Assembly (NCBI RefSeq): GCF_021462225.1
Contig: NC_061801.1
Location: 9,668,125-9,732,124 of the forward strand
Direction of reading: 5' to 3'
DNA from: Girardinichthys multiradiatus
Taxonomy: Eukaryota; Chordata; Actinopteri; Cyprinodontiformes; Goodeidae
DNA length: 64,000 nt
Part shown: positions 28,724-64,000 of the stretch, piece after piece
Position numbering within the stretch: the first letter of the stretch is position 1
Layout: each line of letters opens with the position of its first letter
Notes under the pieces: generated by a model
The model's input: only the letters and a program-made list of their open reading frames with translations
The model's database searches: none
What the model was told of the DNA's origin: nothing
Translations under genes and position numbers: made by a program

Positions 28724-29006
28724 GAAAGCAGATGGATCAGTCAAGACAAGTTTCCAAGACAGAGCTGATGGAGGACGGAGTTTTTATGCGAGCTGCTGAC
28801 ATGCATTCAGAGGCCTGTGAGATGTGGACGGGCTCACCTTCGGGGAAAATCTGAGACCTGGATGAGCCAGGGAACACAGGCGGGAGCGTTTTAGTGAAGA
28901 AGAGAAACCATGGACCTGTTATGGTGTGGCTTCAGACTGACTTTGTGCTTTTAACCCAACTGTAGCGCCCTCTGACCACACCCCATGTCACATCCTTCCC
29001 TGAATT
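28724..29006 (+). other. adamts6: Likely adamts6 5' UTR with upstream ATGs
   Basis: A TCCTTCACAG acceptor precedes a purine-rich leader that continues unspliced into the start codon. At least five ATGs (for example 28731, 28767, 28787 and 28800 regions) precede the main one, each opening a short frame. This suggests upstream-ORF control of translation. Boundaries are inferred. Confidence 0.5.

Positions 29007-64000
<34,994 letters not shown>

Overview
The window is nuclear DNA from a ray-finned fish, most likely a percomorph teleost. Three vertebrate genes with ordinary GT-AG introns sit in a sea of degenerate fish-type transposons: many Tc1/mariner relics, an L2/Maui-type LINE, an RTE/Rex3-type LINE and a tRNA-derived SINE family. 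There are no operons, no CRISPR array and no stand-alone rRNA or tRNA gene. The species cannot be fixed from sequence reading alone.

Layout. 1-6,990: cops4 (+), COP9 signalosome subunit 4. Nine coding exons run from codon 25 to the stop; the first coding exon lies upstream of the window. Intron 9 holds a Tc1 scrap and a 1.6-kb G-rich tract. 7,300-13,040: Tc1 scraps, a LINE 3' fragment on the minus strand and a nearly complete but broken L2/Maui-type LINE with a SINE inside it. 13,415-15,900: plac8-like gene (-), three coding exons for a 104-residue cysteine-rich protein, plus a likely 5' UTR exon with a TATA box and a likely 3' UTR exon with a poly(A) signal. 16,000-24,390: repeats, including a clean Tc1 copy (21,250-22,464) with both inverted repeats and a TA duplication. 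24,390-64,000: the 5' part of adamts6 (+), an extracellular metalloprotease. Eleven coding exons give the signal peptide, prodomain, catalytic domain and start of the disintegrin-like domain (542 residues); the gene runs off the right edge.

The genes do not form one pathway. cops4 acts in a nuclear/cytoplasmic cullin deneddylase, plac8-like is a small intracellular Cys-rich protein, and adamts6 is secreted. cops4 and plac8 are convergent, and plac8 and adamts6 are divergent. The cops4-plac8 pairing matches mammals; in human, ADAMTS6 is on another chromosome.

The most informative unexplained structure is in the repeats. Several are nested: Tc1 inside another repeat, SINEs with target duplications inside a LINE, a repeat and a Tc1, and an RTE LINE plus a second repeat inside one Tc1 relic. 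Two GC-rich, strand-skewed tracts (about 4,370-5,935 and 58,172-58,858) look like members of one unclassified element; the second interrupts a recognisable Tc1. I found no evidence for a wholly new coding system.
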